DNA of 12,010 bases, from the NCBI GenBank assembly GCA_024640835.1, contig JAHEEH010000017.1, positions 1 to 12,010 on the forward strand. Reading direction: 5' to 3'. The translations under genes and the position numbers were made by a program. Shown in pieces: positions 1-6,960 of this stretch. The notes under the pieces are model-generated. The model did not search any database. It was not told the origin of the DNA and was given only the letters and a program-made list of their open reading frames with translations. This stretch comes from Bacteroidota bacterium (GTDB lineage Bacteria; Bacteroidota; Rhodothermia; Rhodothermales; UBA10348). Within the stretch, counting starts at the first letter, position 1, and each line of letters begins with the position of its first letter.

Positions 1-991
1 GAGCCGGAACGGGGAAGCGTCGCCTCGTCGAACCGGCCGCGAATCGAAGCCGGACCGTGGAGGATGACGAAGCTCCGCGGGCATGGCATGACGAACAGGA
101 GGCCGCTGCATGGGCCCCCTCCAGGACGAATCCCGTTCGGGCGTGCTCGGCGGCCGTGCCGAACGTGCCCCCGACCAGGCTCGACCAGCCCTCCGTGACG
201 TGACAGTCAGCGCATCGCGCGCCCATCCGGCCCGTGTGCGGGTCCCGATGACAGGACGCGCACGTGGAGAAGGGAACTCCGGCGTACCGAAGCGAGCCCG
301 GATCGGCCGTCGTCGTCGTGGCGGCATGGCACGACGCGCAGGAAACAACCCGATGACGCCCCGTCAGGGGGAAACGCGAACCGGCGTGGTCGAACCGGGA
401 GGCCTCCTTCCACCCGGACTCCGAGTGGCACCGGGAGCAGTCGGGGTCGGCGAACTGGGTCCCATGCGGGTTGTCGGGCTCATGACACCCCTCGCACCTC
501 GCATCGAGCCCCAGGAAGGTCCGGCCCGTCGCTCCGACCGGCGCCTTGGTCCGGAGCACCAGAGGATCTGCGATGAAGGACGGCTTGTGACACGAACGGC
601 AGGCGGTGGACCTGTGCGCCGAGACCAGGTCCCAGCCCGTATCCCGATGGTCGAACCGGGTGGTGTCGAACCGCACGATCCGGGCCTCCAATCCCAGGTG
701 CTCCGCGTGGCAGTCCCCGCACTCCGTGGACTCCGAGCGGCCATGGAGACCCCGTCCGGCCTGGATGCGCACGGCCAGGGGCTCGTGGCACGAGAGACAT
801 TTCTGGCGCGCAATCCCCCGTTCACCGAGTTCGTGGCACCGCGTGCAGTTGGCGATCCCCTCCAGATTCCGGTGGGCCTCGCTGAGCTTTCCCGGCGAGA
901 TGATCTGCCCCGCGGCCGGAAGCGCAGTCGCCCACAGGGCGAGGACCGACAGCAGAAGCCCCGCATTCCGATATGTCGCCCGTGCGGTCAA
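1..991 (-). CDS. Periplasmic multihaem cytochrome c (partial, C-terminus beyond window)
   Basis: This is the N-terminal 330 residues of an exported multihaem c-type cytochrome, a likely electron carrier in the periplasm. The minus-strand frame starting at TTG 991-989 gives a basic n-region, a hydrophobic stretch (LLLSVLALWATAL) and an Ala-rich cleavage region, which is a good signal peptide. Ten CXXCH sites follow in the same frame, in order CTRCH, CLSCH, CGDCH, CRSCH, CEGCH, CSRCH, CASCH, CASCH, CADCH and CSSCH. Between them lie family-like segments such as FDHAGSRFPLTGRH. The frame has no stop before the left edge, so more haems may follow. The TTG overlaps the TGA of the upstream TPR gene (TTGA), which supports this start and suggests translational coupling. 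Haem attachment by the periplasmic c-type maturation system is expected. The electron partner is not shown; the adjacent cytochrome b is the obvious candidate. Confidence 0.9.
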   Translation of the reverse strand, partial: MTARATYRNAGLLLSVLALWATALPAAGQIISPGKLSEAHRNLEGIANCTRCHELGERGIARQKCLSCHEPLAVRIQAGRGLHGRSESTECGDCHAEHLGLEARIVRFDTTRFDHRDTGWDLVSAHRSTACRSCHKPSFIADPLVLRTKAPVGATGRTFLGLDARCEGCHEPDNPHGTQFADPDCSRCHSESGWKEASRFDHAGSRFPLTGRHRVVSCASCHAATTTTADPGSLRYAGVPFSTCASCHRDPHTGRMGARCADCHVTEGWSSLVGGTFGTAAEHARTGFVLEGAHAAASCSSCHARGASSSSTVRLRFAAGSTRRRFPVPA

Positions 992-1563
992 GGGCGGGTC
1001 AGGGAAGCCAGGGCTCGTCGTGCCTGTGCGGCGAGGGCCGTGTCCGCAGACTCCATCGTTCGGTGCCACCACGTCGCGGCCTCCTCGGGCCGGCCCTGGT
1101 TCGCCAGGACCGCTCCAAGATTCCACGTGCCGGCCGGATCGTCCGGAAACAGGTCGAGCATCCGCAGCATGGTCTGCTCGGCGTCGTTCCATCGCTCGAG
1201 CGATGCCTGGGCGGTGGCCAGGTCCAGCCATGCCTGCCGCGCACCCGGCACGAGGACCAGGTAGCGTTCGTACAGAGCGGCCGCCGCTTCCATGGAATGG
1301 GCATCGAACTGCATGCCGGCCAGCTCCCTCAGGGCAAGCGTATCGTCGGGTGCCGTCTCGATCCGGCCCTGCAGTTCGGCGACGCGGCGGCGGTAGTCGT
1401 GACTCACGTTCTCTGCGGAGGGGGCATCCTGCCCGATCGCGGGCCATTCCGGAACGGGGGCGCTGGTCCGGCTCATCAGCATGGACGAGCCATAACGAAC
1501 GGCCACGACGGCGAGCAGTACGGCGAGCGCGATCAGGATCCGGTTCTGCAGAATGGGGCGCAT
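988..1563 (-). CDS. Membrane-anchored TPR protein
   Basis: A 191-residue protein with an N-terminal hydrophobic anchor (about residues 8-24) followed by a soluble, probably periplasmic part. Residues 73-106, 107-140 and 141-174 form three 34-residue TPR units, recognisable by the W/L-G/A-Y/W-P spacing (for example AWLDLATAQASLERWNDAEQ) and by Pro at or near each unit end. TPR domains hold protein partners; it has no catalytic residues I can identify. It sits 13 bases after the cytochrome b gene and overlaps the cytochrome c gene, so it is probably an assembly or scaffold factor for that pair, much as the TPR part of CcmH/NrfG-type proteins aids cytochrome c maturation. That role is inferred from position. 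I chose ATG 1563 because it directly precedes the hydrophobic anchor; an upstream in-frame start at 1611 would overlap the previous gene. No clear Shine-Dalgarno is visible. Confidence 0.82.
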   Translation of the reverse strand: MRPILQNRILIALAVLLAVVAVRYGSSMLMSRTSAPVPEWPAIGQDAPSAENVSHDYRRRVAELQGRIETAPDDTLALRELAGMQFDAHSMEAAAALYERYLVLVPGARQAWLDLATAQASLERWNDAEQTMLRMLDLFPDDPAGTWNLGAVLANQGRPEEAATWWHRTMESADTALAAQARRALASLTRP

Positions 1564-1576
1564 CGGTGTGGCGGGG

Positions 1577-2449
1577 TCAGAAGATCCAGATGTAGCCGAA
1601 CGCGACGGCAACCGCCACGTGGAGAACCACGATGAGCAGCATGACCGTCGCCAGAGGAAGGTGAAACACGTGCCAGTACCCGAACAGGCGCTGAAATGGC
1701 CTGAACGTGAGCATCTGGTGCCTTTCGTCCCGGTAGGAGAGGAGATCGGGGATCAACCGGGTGGCGGTTTCCTGGGCAAGCCCCAGGTCGGCCAGCTCCG
1801 ACCGGAGGCGGCCGGGAAGGCGTCTCCGCTCGAAATCGAACCGGATGGCGCGCACGAGGCTGAGCATGAGACCGGGATTCTCGTCGGCGACCCCCGGTCC
1901 GAAAAGCCGATCGATCGTCAGGGTGGTGACCGGAACCGCAGACGTCAGGCGTGCCTCGAGCTCGACGCGTCGGCGCCGCAGGACCACGGGCGGAACCACC
2001 CCTCCCGCTCCACCCTTCGGCAGGCGAACGTACACGTAGCGGCCGAACACGCCCGAGATCACGACGGCCGTCATGCTCCAGAACGCGATCGAAATCAATC
2101 CGCCGAAGCGGAAGGCGGTATGCAGGAGGACGAGCACGGGACCCAGCGTACACAGGAAGATGTGTACGTGGAGCCACGTCCGCAGCCTGCCGGTGTGCTC
2201 GAGTCGGTGCCACCGCTTGCGGGCGCTGTACATCGCCACACCGATCAGCATCATCAGGGTTCCGAGGATCCCGTAGGCGTGGCCGATCAGCCCCGCCGGC
2301 GCGAAGAGATCGTGCAGCTCGGAGTACGGCCGGTCCACGATGGGCAGCCGGTAGTACGCGAGACCGGCGACGAGCGCGCCGGCCGCGACGACGATCCAGA
2401 GACCTCCAGCCGCAATCGCGATAAGATGCCGGGGAGTGGGGCGAGACAC
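1577..2449 (-). CDS. Membrane cytochrome b-like protein, predicted two b haems
   Basis: A 290-residue integral membrane protein with about five hydrophobic helices: residues 9-32, 53-74, 93-111, 117-138 and 264-288. A basic, probably cytoplasmic domain (about 141-255) separates helices 4 and 5. Two histidine pairs stand out, H96/H110 in helix 3 and H263/H277 at helix 5. Each pair is 14 residues apart, the spacing that binds two stacked b haems in cytochrome bc1 and close to that in NADPH-oxidase-type proteins. H57 in helix 2 and H94 are other possible ligands. I recognise no named family with certainty; it resembles membrane cytochrome b/ferric-reductase-like proteins found next to multihaem cytochromes. 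With the TPR and cytochrome c genes downstream it probably passes electrons between quinones and the periplasm. The start is GTG 2449, with no good ribosome site; no ATG lies upstream in frame nearby. Confidence 0.72.
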   Translation of the reverse strand: MSRPTPRHLIAIAAGGLWIVVAAGALVAGLAYYRLPIVDRPYSELHDLFAPAGLIGHAYGILGTLMMLIGVAMYSARKRWHRLEHTGRLRTWLHVHIFLCTLGPVLVLLHTAFRFGGLISIAFWSMTAVVISGVFGRYVYVRLPKGGAGGVVPPVVLRRRRVELEARLTSAVPVTTLTIDRLFGPGVADENPGLMLSLVRAIRFDFERRRLPGRLRSELADLGLAQETATRLIPDLLSYRDERHQMLTFRPFQRLFGYWHVFHLPLATVMLLIVVLHVAVAVAFGYIWIF

Positions 2450-2551
2450 GAGTCTTGGTGAGCGGCGTCCGGGAAACCCTGTCCGATCTGTAGGGGATAC
2501 GACAGAGGGTATCGGCAGGAACGGGGCAGGATGTTAGAGGCAGCGATTCGC

Positions 2552-2580
2552 ATGATCGCCCGCGCCCGGGTGCCTCACAA
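2552..2580 (-). promoter_or_regulatory. Weak sigma70-like promoter candidate before the cytochrome b gene
   Basis: On the minus strand TTGTGA (2580-2575) and GATCAT (2557-2552) are separated by 17 bases, each matching four of six consensus positions. It lies about 100 bases upstream of the cytochrome b start, in the only sizeable gap of the leftward gene set. It could give the redox module its own transcript, but matches this weak are expected by chance. Confidence 0.2.
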
Positions 2581-2596
2581 GTATTGACGGCTTCCT

Positions 2597-2616
2597 GCCC
2601 CTCCAAAGGAGGTGGC
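2597..2616 (-). terminator. Small hairpin after the DUF5686 gene
   Basis: An inverted repeat CCTCC-AAA-GGAGG, extended by GCC/GGC across a one-base bulge, lies 7 bases past the stop of the DUF5686 gene. No run of T follows it on the minus strand, so it is at best a weak or attenuating terminator. Confidence 0.22.
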
Positions 2617-2623
2617 CTGCCCG

Positions 2624-4942
2624 TCAGCCGTTCAGCGTGACCGACAGCGTGCCAGCCAGGTGGAATCGGTCGAGCGACGACCCGACGTTCAGCCGGACGG
2701 GGTATCCCAGCAGGTTCGACAGGAAGAGGCCGAGTTCATGGTAGCCTCCGCTCGCCCCTTCCGCCGAGAAAGCGTGGCCGCCGAACACGCCAAACCCGGT
2801 GGATCCTCTGCCGATTCCGAGCCACTCGGTGAGGAGCGTTCCGAAATCGTGTTGCCAGAATCCCGCGACCCACTGCCGTATCAGCGGAACGCGCACGTCG
2901 GACGCCCTGAATCCGGCGCCGGGGGACAGCGGGCCCACCGGCCGGTGCAGGAAGCCCTGCAGCTGGACCGGGGTCCCGTCGTCCGCGAGACCGAAATACA
3001 GGTCGAGACGGAACGAGGCCGGAATCCGCCGTCGCGACCGGATCGTCGGAATGCGGAACGAGACGGCTCCGCTCCACCGGATGAAGCCGAAATCGGAGCC
3101 GAGCGTCCCGGCCTTCGTCACCTCGACGGACGTACCCGCGTAGGCCGCCCCCCGGGTGCCTGGAAGCCGGGCGTCGCCGGTCGAGAGGTCCAGCGTGATC
3201 CCGACGAGATTCCCGTCCTCTATCGGTGGATTGTCCCGCTGATCGTTCTTCCTGAGCCAGCCTTCATGGAAATCCGAGCGGGGGGCCGATCGGTGACGCT
3301 CCGCCGAGAACGAAAGATCGGCGCGTCCGATACCGCTCCTCCATCCGGTCCGGAGATACCCCCGGCGGCGGGAGAAGTAGTCGTACCAGTCGGTCCATCC
3401 CGCATAGACTGCCAGACCCGACATGAACCGGGAATGCCAGAGGTCCGGACCGACCACATCCGTGTACTCCTCGACTCCCACCGCGGCGACGGGGCCATGG
3501 GGGCCTCCGCGTTCGATTTCGAGTCCCCAGGGGACGCCGTGACGGGCCTCGGCGTACCCCAGGCGCGGCCTCACCGTCCACTCGTCGCCGAACGGAAGCT
3601 CGGGGCGGAGGCCGATGTGCCACCCATCCACCCGGTTGTACCATCCCCACGGGCGAATCCAGCGAGTCGGCCGGTCCAGTCCGGCCTCACCGGACGCACC
3701 GCCTTCGACCACGGACACGGCCAGGTAGTTGCGCAGCAGCCCTTCGGGACGGAACACGACCGCGAGCGGGGGCGCCGACGAGACCTTCGCCAGGCCCTCG
3801 GCTTCCTCTTCCGTCGGCGGCACCCAGCCTGGAATCCAGTCGAACAGCCACCCGGACGCGGACAGGTCCGGCGCGTCCCTCCGGCGTCGCTCGGACCGCA
3901 TCAGGGAATCGGGCACGGGCACCTGTACGGCGTGACCCGCGAATCCCACGACCTGCCGGAACCGGGCGGTCGGATACGACGCGCCCGACAGTCCGAATCG
4001 GACGTACCCGTCCGCAAGGAAGCCCACGGGACGCATGACGCCCGAGACACGGGCGTACCGCTCCTCCAGCCTCACGACGCGCTCCGTGACCGGCGGCGGC
4101 CCGCTCCGGTCGACCGCCGGCCGCACGGAGATCATGAGCACGTCGAACGTGGAATCTTCCACGGACGCATAGCCCGTGAAGGCCGCAGACGTCCTGCCCG
4201 CCGGCACGAATGCGATCTCGTAGACCAGGCGACCGTCCAGCACCTGCCTCCCGAACAGGGAATAGAGGTACACGTCCGGGCTGTCCGGGTGCAGGGGGCC
4301 GACGAACCGGGTCCCGTACAGCTCGATCGTGTCATCGTACAGGTCCGGAACCGGCAGAGGGCCCGAGAACCGGAACGTCTCGTCCCGGGAGGGCCGCGTC
4401 CGCCGGGCACGGACCACCTCGCGGGTCCCCGTGCCGGCCATCCACCAGAGCGCGGAGATCGTCTCCTCGACCCGGACCGGCTCGAACTCGCGCATGAGGA
4501 TGAATCGCGAGTAGGCCTCTGCGTACGCCGTCCCGATCGAATCCTGCCAGGCCTCCTTGCGGGCGATGGCCCGCCGCATGATTCCCTCGGCAACGCTCTC
4601 GTCGGTGACCACGAGCTCGCCGAGCTCCACCACGTCCGGCTCCAGCCCGATCTCGATCGGCCCGGCGGGCGGGTCGGCGAGAGCGAAGACCGTGGAGCGG
4701 TACCCGATGAATCGAACCTGGAGCTCCGTCGGAAACGCGAACAGGGGCAGTTCGAACCGCCCGTCCAGGTTGGTGACGACACCCCGATCGGTGTCCCGGA
4801 CCTGCACGGTGGCACCGGGCAGCGGAATGGACGTCCTCGCATCGAAGACCACCCCTCGAACCAGCGACTGGGCAGAACTCCCCGCGGGGGTGACGATCGC
4901 GACCGTCACCGCGACGAACCTCCAGCCCAGAAGACGGGACAT
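2624..4942 (-). CDS. DUF5686-family outer-membrane protein with carboxypeptidase-regulatory-like domain
   Basis: A 772-residue exported protein. It opens with a signal peptide (hydrophobic VAVTVAIV, then cleavage near SSAQS). A carboxypeptidase-regulatory-like beta-sandwich follows at about residues 28-110 (LVRGVVFDARTSIPLPGATV ... TNLDGRFELP ... FIGYRS). The rest is a DUF5686 region, recognisable by a segment like EGIMRRAIARKEAWQDSIG and the later EPVRVEETISALWW. The C-terminal half is rich in alternating polar/hydrophobic strands with many Tyr, Trp and Gly, consistent with an outer-membrane beta-barrel. The family is common in Bacteroidota and relatives; its function is not established. I chose ATG 4942, preceded by AGG at good spacing (TAGGTGGGGATG); GTG 4948 is an alternative. 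It begins 32 bases after the symporter gene and is probably co-transcribed with it. Confidence 0.85.
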   Translation of the reverse strand: MSRLLGWRFVAVTVAIVTPAGSSAQSLVRGVVFDARTSIPLPGATVQVRDTDRGVVTNLDGRFELPLFAFPTELQVRFIGYRSTVFALADPPAGPIEIGLEPDVVELGELVVTDESVAEGIMRRAIARKEAWQDSIGTAYAEAYSRFILMREFEPVRVEETISALWWMAGTGTREVVRARRTRPSRDETFRFSGPLPVPDLYDDTIELYGTRFVGPLHPDSPDVYLYSLFGRQVLDGRLVYEIAFVPAGRTSAAFTGYASVEDSTFDVLMISVRPAVDRSGPPPVTERVVRLEERYARVSGVMRPVGFLADGYVRFGLSGASYPTARFRQVVGFAGHAVQVPVPDSLMRSERRRRDAPDLSASGWLFDWIPGWVPPTEEEAEGLAKVSSAPPLAVVFRPEGLLRNYLAVSVVEGGASGEAGLDRPTRWIRPWGWYNRVDGWHIGLRPELPFGDEWTVRPRLGYAEARHGVPWGLEIERGGPHGPVAAVGVEEYTDVVGPDLWHSRFMSGLAVYAGWTDWYDYFSRRRGYLRTGWRSGIGRADLSFSAERHRSAPRSDFHEGWLRKNDQRDNPPIEDGNLVGITLDLSTGDARLPGTRGAAYAGTSVEVTKAGTLGSDFGFIRWSGAVSFRIPTIRSRRRIPASFRLDLYFGLADDGTPVQLQGFLHRPVGPLSPGAGFRASDVRVPLIRQWVAGFWQHDFGTLLTEWLGIGRGSTGFGVFGGHAFSAEGASGGYHELGLFLSNLLGYPVRLNVGSSLDRFHLAGTLSVTLNG

Positions 4943-4974
4943 CCCCACCTACCGCCGCTCCCACCGGACCGGCA

Positions 4975-6573
4975 TCACCAGAAGATGATGTACAGCGCGG
5001 CCGTTATGCCCAGGATGCCGAATGCCAGCACGGCAAAGACCGGATCGGTGCTTCGCCAGTCTCCTTCGATCGCGATGCCCTTCTCGTGGTCCTTCCCCTT
5101 GGTCTCGAGCAGGGAGATGACCACGATCAGCAGAATCGAGGCGAGGAAGGCCACGCCCATCCGGTCGATGAAGGGCAGCCCGGGCAGCGCGTACTTCATC
5201 AGGATGGAGAGCGGGATGGACATGAGGGCAGACACGAGCGCCGCGTTGGGCGTCGACTTCTTCCAGAACAGCCCCATCATGAAGATGGCCAGCACGCCCG
5301 GGCTCACCATGCCGGTGTACTCCTGGATGTACTGGAAGACCTGGTCCAGGCCGGCCAGCTGTGGAGCCAGCAGCACCGCGACGACGAGACAGAGGACGGC
5401 GACGAGCCGCCCGATCTTCACCATCTGGTGCTCGCTCGCCCCCTTCCGGATGTAATGCCGGTAGATGTCCATCGTGAAGATGGTCGCCGTCGAGTTCATC
5501 ATCGACGCCAGGGACGACACGATGGCCGCGATGAGAGCCGCGAAAGCGAGACCCTTCAGGCCGGGACCGACGTAGGCGTTCAGGAGCCACGGATAGGCCT
5601 CGTCGCCCCTGCCGATCGGCGCGTTGAGCGCGTAGGCGACGATACCCGGGATCACGACTACGACGGGAAGGAGAAGCTTCAGGTATCCCGCGAAGGCCAC
5701 GCCACGCTGCGCTTCCTTCAGGGACTTCGCGGCAAGCGCCCGCTGGATGATGTACTGGTTGCAGCCCCAGTAGAAGAGGTTCGCGATCCACATGCCGCCG
5801 AGCAGAACGGACAGGCCGGGCAGGAGGTCGTAGGCGTCCTTGAGCTCGCCCGCATCCTCGTACATCAGCTCGCCCTTGAAGAGGATCATGTTGAAGCGGT
5901 CGCCCGCCTCGGAGAGCAGCCGTTGGAAGCCGACGAGCGCCCCCTGGCTTCCCCCGAACGCGTCGAGCGCCAGGTATGTCGTCAGCAGGCCACCCCCGAC
6001 CAGGAAGATGACCTGCACCACGTCGGTCCACGCCACCGCCTTGAGACCGCCATACACGGAATAGAGCCCCGCGAACAGCGCCAGGCCGATCACTCCCGTC
6101 CAGAGCGGGACGCCCATGATGCCCTCCATGGCCAGCGCGCCCAGGTACAGCACCGAGGTCAGGTTCACGAACACGTAGACGAGCAGCCAGAAGACGGCGA
6201 GCAGCGTCCGCACCCGGCTGTCGTAACGCACCTCCAGGAACTGCGGCATCGTGAAGATGCCTTTCTTCAGGTAGATCGGAAGGAAGAAGTACGCGACGAT
6301 GAGGAGCGTCACCGCCGCCATCCACTCGTAGGTGGCGATGGCCAGCCCCACGCGGAAGCCCGAACCGGACATGCCGATGAATTGCTCGGCCGAGATGTTC
6401 GACGCGATGAGCGACGCTCCGATCGCCCACCAGGGCAGCGACTTGGAGGCCAGGAAGTAGTCCTCTGTGTTCTTCTCGTGCCCCTTCTTCTCCCGCGAGA
6501 CCCATAGTCCCAGGAAGACGATCAGGGAGACATACCCGCCGAAGACGACGTAATCGATCGTGGCGAAGTTCAT
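4975..6573 (-). CDS. Sodium/solute symporter, SGLT-type (probably sugar)
   Basis: A 532-residue inner-membrane transporter of the solute:sodium symporter family with about 14 hydrophobic helices. It closely resembles the Vibrio sodium/galactose transporter vSGLT along its whole length (vSGLT is about 543 residues). Shared stretches include STEDYFLA-type NTEDYFLASKSLPWWA, NISAEQFIGMSGSG, FVNLTSVLYLG, WGxNQYIIQR, AAIVSSLASMMNSTATIF and FQYIQEYTGMVSPG. From memory of the vSGLT structure, its sugar-contact residues Q69, E88, N260 and Q428 correspond to Q64, E83, N272 and Q417 here, and the sodium-site serines to S353/S354. A sugar substrate is therefore likely, though which one is not shown. One difference is a longer loop (about residues 232-250). 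The start is ATG 6573, which puts the first helix at the usual place; no strong ribosome site precedes it. A promoter candidate lies 78 bases upstream. Confidence 0.92.
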   Translation of the reverse strand: MNFATIDYVVFGGYVSLIVFLGLWVSREKKGHEKNTEDYFLASKSLPWWAIGASLIASNISAEQFIGMSGSGFRVGLAIATYEWMAAVTLLIVAYFFLPIYLKKGIFTMPQFLEVRYDSRVRTLLAVFWLLVYVFVNLTSVLYLGALAMEGIMGVPLWTGVIGLALFAGLYSVYGGLKAVAWTDVVQVIFLVGGGLLTTYLALDAFGGSQGALVGFQRLLSEAGDRFNMILFKGELMYEDAGELKDAYDLLPGLSVLLGGMWIANLFYWGCNQYIIQRALAAKSLKEAQRGVAFAGYLKLLLPVVVVIPGIVAYALNAPIGRGDEAYPWLLNAYVGPGLKGLAFAALIAAIVSSLASMMNSTATIFTMDIYRHYIRKGASEHQMVKIGRLVAVLCLVVAVLLAPQLAGLDQVFQYIQEYTGMVSPGVLAIFMMGLFWKKSTPNAALVSALMSIPLSILMKYALPGLPFIDRMGVAFLASILLIVVISLLETKGKDHEKGIAIEGDWRSTDPVFAVLAFGILGITAALYIIFW

Positions 6574-6650
6574 GGACGTGCGGAGGATGGGAGGACGTAC
6601 GCGAACCGGCAACGGACGGGAAGGTCCCGCCGACCGGGATGATCGGACGG

Positions 6651-6679
6651 ATTCTCGCCTCGGCGGGGCGGAATGTCAA
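6651..6679 (-). promoter_or_regulatory. Sigma70-like promoter for the symporter
   Basis: On the minus strand a perfect TTGACA (6679-6674) is followed after exactly 17 bases by GAGAAT (6656-6651; four of six matches to TATAAT). Transcription would begin near 6644, leaving an untranslated leader of about 70 bases before the symporter ATG. In such GC-rich DNA a perfect -35 at the correct spacing and place is a meaningful match, though not proof. Confidence 0.5.
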
Positions 6680-6746
6680 CAAGCAAGCCGAGGATGCGGG
6701 ATTCCCCGGCGGGACGCGCACCGCGAAACCGGGCCATACCTGCCGA

Positions 6747-6758
6747 AACCGATCGGTT
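6747..6758. repeat. Perfect 12-bp palindrome AACCGATCGGTT, possible operator
   Basis: AACCGATCGGTT reads the same on both strands. It lies about 70 bases upstream of the leftward promoter's -35 and about 200 bases before the molybdoenzyme start, where a regulator dimer could bind. A related half (CGAAACCG) occurs 20 bases earlier at about 6723. No known binding motif is matched. Confidence 0.3.
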
Positions 6759-6772
6759 GCCGGGTTGAAGAA

Positions 6773-6789
6773 GGAGCCCGCCCGGCTCC
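6773..6789. repeat. GC-rich hairpin in divergent region
   Basis: GGAGCC and GGCTCC flank a five-base loop (CGCCC), forming a perfect 6-bp stem. No T-run follows on either strand. It may be a transcript structure, a regulator site, or chance in GC-rich DNA. Confidence 0.25.
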
Positions 6790-6960
6790 GGATCGGCACG
6801 ACGCGGGCGTAAGGTGGATCCTCCGCCGTAGGGATTCCCCCCGTACCATGTCGGGCGCCCGCGGAGGACGATCATGGGAAGGTGGCGGACGTTCTGAGGG
6901 CTTGAGCGGCCGTAACATGGGAATCGCGTGGAAGGGAATTCCCGACACGATCTGCCTCCC

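Larger units (their letters stand above)
6574..6960. other. Divergent intergenic region
   Basis: This 387-base gap separates the leftward symporter set from the rightward molybdoenzyme operon and should hold control sequences for both. I see one good leftward promoter, a 12-bp palindrome, a 6-bp-stem hairpin, a GGGAATTCCC palindrome (6934-6943) just before the molybdoenzyme start, and no convincing rightward promoter or Fnr-type TTGAT-N4-ATCAA site. Open frames crossing it show no recognisable protein. Confidence 0.6.

Noticed and set aside
110..1264. Plus-strand open frame over the cytochrome c and TPR genes
   Set aside because: The minus strand carries ten in-frame CXXCH sites and three TPR units in the same place; the plus-strand product is Arg/Pro-rich without domains.
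2495..2515. GATAC ... GTATC inverted repeat before the cytochrome b gene
   Set aside because: Only five base pairs with an eight-base gap; too short to distinguish from chance.
2604..2614. AAAGGAGGT, a near-perfect Shine-Dalgarno, on the plus strand
   Set aside because: The only nearby start (GTG 2612) overlaps it and opens only the shadow frame; the sequence is half of a small hairpin after the DUF5686 gene.
2612..5455. Very long open frame on the plus strand opposite the DUF5686 and symporter genes
   Set aside because: The minus strand there encodes two clearly recognisable families; the plus-strand product is Arg/Pro/Gly-rich, resembles nothing, and spans two genes, as expected of a shadow frame in GC-rich DNA.
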